Source: Gammaproteobacteria bacterium (lineage in GTDB: Bacteria; Pseudomonadota; Gammaproteobacteria; DAOWEP01). Taken from it: DNA of 9,454 nucleotides. Made by a program: the position numbers and the translations under genes. This document shows, one piece after another, positions 8,061 to 9,454 of this stretch; positions within the stretch are counted from its first letter, which is position 1, and each line of letters opens with the position of its first letter. The notes beneath the pieces were generated by a model. It worked only from the letters and a program-made list of their open reading frames with translations. It searched no databases and was not told the origin of the DNA. The stretch lies in contig DAOWEP010000113.1 of the NCBI GenBank assembly GCA_030638455.1, positions 1-9,454 on the forward strand. The letters are read 5' to 3'.

Positions 8061-8101
8061 GGCTAACCCTGCGCAAGTACGCCTAGCAGCTAGCCGTTTT
8101 T
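8061..8101 (+). terminator. Possible intrinsic terminator inside the element
   Basis: GGCTA (8061-8065) pairs with TAGCC (8091-8095), with an inner CTGC/GCAG stem separated by internal loops, followed after one G by five T (8097-8101). The stem is imperfect and the T run short, so this is tentative. If active on the plus strand it would limit gatCAB read-through into hslO. Confidence 0.25.
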
Positions 8102-8109
8102 CTATCCCG

Positions 8110-8141
8110 CTGAACTCCTTAATACTAGCTTAGCGGAGTAC
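8110..8141 (-). repeat. Right terminal inverted repeat, carrying the hslO ribosome binding site
   Basis: Exact reverse complement of 7813-7844. It ends 3 bp before the hslO ATG, so its terminal GGAG (8135-8138) lies at normal Shine-Dalgarno distance. The repeat is itself imperfectly self-complementary: 8114-8118 (ACTCC) pairs with 8135-8139 (GGAGT), and 8119-8122 pairs with 8130-8133 across a bulged C8134, leaving a 7-nt loop. Confidence 0.95.
8135..8138 (+). promoter_or_regulatory. hslO Shine-Dalgarno donated by the element's terminal repeat
   Basis: GGAG followed by the 6-nt spacer TACTAA and then ATG at 8145. This is the only Shine-Dalgarno-like motif at useful distance, and it belongs to the right terminal repeat rather than to the ancestral hslO leader. 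Confidence 0.75.
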
Positions 8142-8144
8142 TAA

Positions 8145-9035
8145 ATGAGCGATCATGACTGCCTGCACCGGTTCGTTTTTGAAGATAGTAATGTTCGAGG
8201 TGAGATTGCCCGCCTGGATAGCAGTTGGCAGGCGGTTATCGAACAACACGATTATCCGGAAGTCGTCCGCAACCTGCTGGGCGAGGCCATGGCGGCGGCT
8301 GTTCTGCTAGGCGCAACTATTAAATATTCCGGTTCACTCACTATTCAAATTCAGGGCGATGGCCCGGTTACCTTGTTGGTAACGCAGGTAAACTCTGATG
8401 GATCCTTCCGTGGCGTTGCGGAGTACTCAGATGAGGTAAAGGACTTGCCGTTGTGTGAATTGTTCGGTAATGGGCGTCTGGCGATTACGGTAGAGCCTGA
8501 AGAAGAGGGTGAGCGTTACCAGAGTATTGTAGGGCTGGGTGATGCTGGTCTGGCAGAAGCGCTGGAAGATTATTTCCGTGATTCAGAACAGATCGATACC
8601 CGAATCTGGCTAACAGCCGGAGCCAAACAGGCGGCCGGTTTTTTGTTACAGGAAATGCCAGGTGAAGGCGGTGCCAACCCCGACCCTTATGACGATGATG
8701 TCTGGAACCGTGTTGTGTATCTAGGCTCTACCATCAAGGAATCAGAGTTACGTGAAGTTCCGGTAAAGGAACTTTTGCATCTGTTATTTAATGAAGAAGA
8801 TGTCCGTCTTTTTGATGCGGAGCCGGTCAAGTTCCGGTGCGATTGTACGCGTGAACGGATAGAAGAAACCTTGCGTAGCCTGGGCTATGATGAGGTGCAT
8901 GAAATATTGGATGAACAGAATGATATAGAAGTGCAATGCAGTTTCTGCAATCAGGTATATCAGTTTGATGCGGTTGATGCAGAAAGAATATTTGCCGCTG
9001 GTTTTTCACCGGATATACCGGAAACCAGACATTAG
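8145..9035 (+). CDS. hslO: Redox-regulated molecular chaperone Hsp33
   Basis: Cytoplasmic holdase activated by oxidation: in the reduced state four cysteines bind zinc, and on oxidative stress they form disulfides, release zinc, unfold the linker and expose a client-binding surface. The 296-residue product has the N-terminal Hsp33 domain (about 1-180; GEAMAAAVLLGATIKYSGSL, IQGDGPVTLLV and WLTAGAKQAAGFLLQ region). The C-terminal zinc switch is C232-x-C234 and C265-x-x-C268, the same positions as in E. coli Hsp33, with the 30-residue spacing of the family. All four cysteines are present, so the switch should work. The start at 8145 matches the family and has GGAG 6 nt upstream, within the terminal repeat of the adjacent mobile-like element. 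The lipoprotein gene follows after 27 nt, probably cotranscribed. No convincing sigma-32 promoter is visible. Confidence 0.97.
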   Translation: MSDHDCLHRFVFEDSNVRGEIARLDSSWQAVIEQHDYPEVVRNLLGEAMAAAVLLGATIKYSGSLTIQIQGDGPVTLLVTQVNSDGSFRGVAEYSDEVKDLPLCELFGNGRLAITVEPEEEGERYQSIVGLGDAGLAEALEDYFRDSEQIDTRIWLTAGAKQAAGFLLQEMPGEGGANPDPYDDDVWNRVVYLGSTIKESELREVPVKELLHLLFNEEDVRLFDAEPVKFRCDCTRERIEETLRSLGYDEVHEILDEQNDIEVQCSFCNQVYQFDAVDAERIFAAGFSPDIPETRH

Positions 9036-9062
9036 CTATAAAATTAATATCGGAGTTTATCT

Positions 9063-9454
9063 GTGTCAGGTCAACCGTTAAATATTAATAAATCAAAAAC
9101 TCTTCGAGTTACTCTGAGTGGCCTTTCTCTCTTGATGATAGTAGTGCTTTCCGCTTGCTCGACCTCTCCACCTAAAAACATGAACAGCGGTTGTGAGATC
9201 TTCAGAGAGAAAGATGGCTGGTATAAAAGCGCCTACCGCTCTTATAAAAAATGGGGTGTGCCGGTACATGTGCAGCTGGCCATTATCTATCAAGAATCTA
9301 AATTCACACACGACGCCAAGCCACCAAGGGGAACTCTGTTATGGGTAATACCGTGGTTCCGACAATCGTCCGCTTATGGTTATGCGCAAGTCAAGGATGC
9401 CACATGGAACTGGTATAAAACCAAAACCGGAAACCGCTGGGCAGACCGGGATGA
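9063..9454 (+). CDS. Lipoprotein with lytic-transglycosylase (SLT-type) domain, 3' end outside window
   Basis: About 130 residues are visible and the frame is still open at the edge. The product has a lipoprotein signal: a basic start, a hydrophobic stretch at about residues 16-30 and the lipobox LSAC with Cys32. Ser at +2 predicts sorting to the outer membrane by the Lol rule known from E. coli. The mature part contains GWYKSAYRSYKKWGVPVHVQ and then IIYQESKF, where E78 fits the catalytic Glu of SLT-fold lytic transglycosylases. SSAYGYAQVKDATWNWYK follows, the usual second SLT block. It would therefore cleave or bind murein from the periplasmic face of the outer membrane. Start: GTG at 9063 with GGAG (9052-9055) 7 nt upstream; this gives a complete signal peptide. 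The exact family is not certain without the C-terminus. Confidence 0.8.
   Translation, partial: MSGQPLNINKSKTLRVTLSGLSLLMIVVLSACSTSPPKNMNSGCEIFREKDGWYKSAYRSYKKWGVPVHVQLAIIYQESKFTHDAKPPRGTLLWVIPWFRQSSAYGYAQVKDATWNWYKTKTGNRWADRD

Larger units (their letters stand above)
7813..8141. mobile_element. MITE-like non-autonomous element with perfect 32-bp terminal inverted repeats
   Basis: A 329-bp segment is bounded by perfect 32-bp inverted repeats (7813-7844 and 8110-8141). It encodes no protein and is full of secondary structure. Both ends carry TA inside a shared GTAC (7814-7815 and 8139-8140), matching the TA target duplication of IS630/Tc1-mariner-type transposition; a 4-bp GTAC duplication is equally compatible because GTAC is its own complement. 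Removing it restores a plausible empty site, ACAGG-TA-CTAAATG. I do not recognise the family and no transposase is in the window. An alternative is a structured intergenic repeat not mobilised by a transposase. The call rests on repeat length, TA ends and lack of an ORF. Confidence 0.75.
7740..8144. other. Gene-free spacer between gatB and hslO, mostly filled by an inverted-repeat element
   Basis: About 400 bp without a credible coding region on either strand. The first 73 bp show nothing recognisable apart from a pyrimidine-rich stretch. The remainder is the inverted-repeat element described separately, which ends 3 bp before the hslO start codon. Confidence 0.8.

Noticed and set aside
8048..8074. 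Possible sigma-32 promoter for hslO: CTTGAG, 13 nt, CCCTGCGC.
   Set aside because: The -35-like half is acceptable but the -10-like half matches CCCCATNT poorly, and it lies inside the element; not supported enough to annotate.

Overview
The window looks like chromosomal core sequence from a moderately AT-rich gammaproteobacterium. MreB, MreC, MreD, PBP2, GatCAB and Hsp33 are all of proteobacterial type. A cell-shape operon divergent from gatCAB is an arrangement known from Pseudomonas and relatives. Genus cannot be named from the sequence alone.

Layout. Positions 1-4313 (minus strand) hold the cell-shape cluster mreB > mreC > mreD > mrdA, transcribed leftwards; mrdA (PBP2) is open across the window edge and lacks its last residues. 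Positions 4314-4460 are the divergent control region. Positions 4461-7739 (plus strand) hold gatC, gatA and gatB, the complete tRNA-dependent amidotransferase. Positions 7740-8144 carry no gene but contain a 0.33-kb element with perfect 32-bp terminal inverted repeats. hslO (Hsp33) follows at 8145-9035, then the start of an SLT-fold lipoprotein at 9063 that runs off the right edge.

How the genes work together. MreB filaments, MreC, MreD and PBP2 form the elongation (Rod) machinery that directs lateral-wall peptidoglycan synthesis. GatCAB converts misacylated Glu-tRNA(Gln) and/or Asp-tRNA(Asn) to the amide forms. Hsp33 is a redox-switched holdase. The last gene is probably an outer-membrane murein-active lipoprotein.

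The most unusual parts are regulatory. (1) The inverted-repeat element is bounded by TA and looks like a non-autonomous MITE. It sits exactly between the inferred ancestral Shine-Dalgarno sequence and the ATG of hslO, so its right terminal repeat now supplies the ribosome binding site, within a sequence that can fold into a hairpin hiding it. (2) mreC has no ATG/GTG/TTG where MreC normally begins; an ATC stands there, 8 nt after a GAGG Shine-Dalgarno, suggesting a rare non-canonical start.
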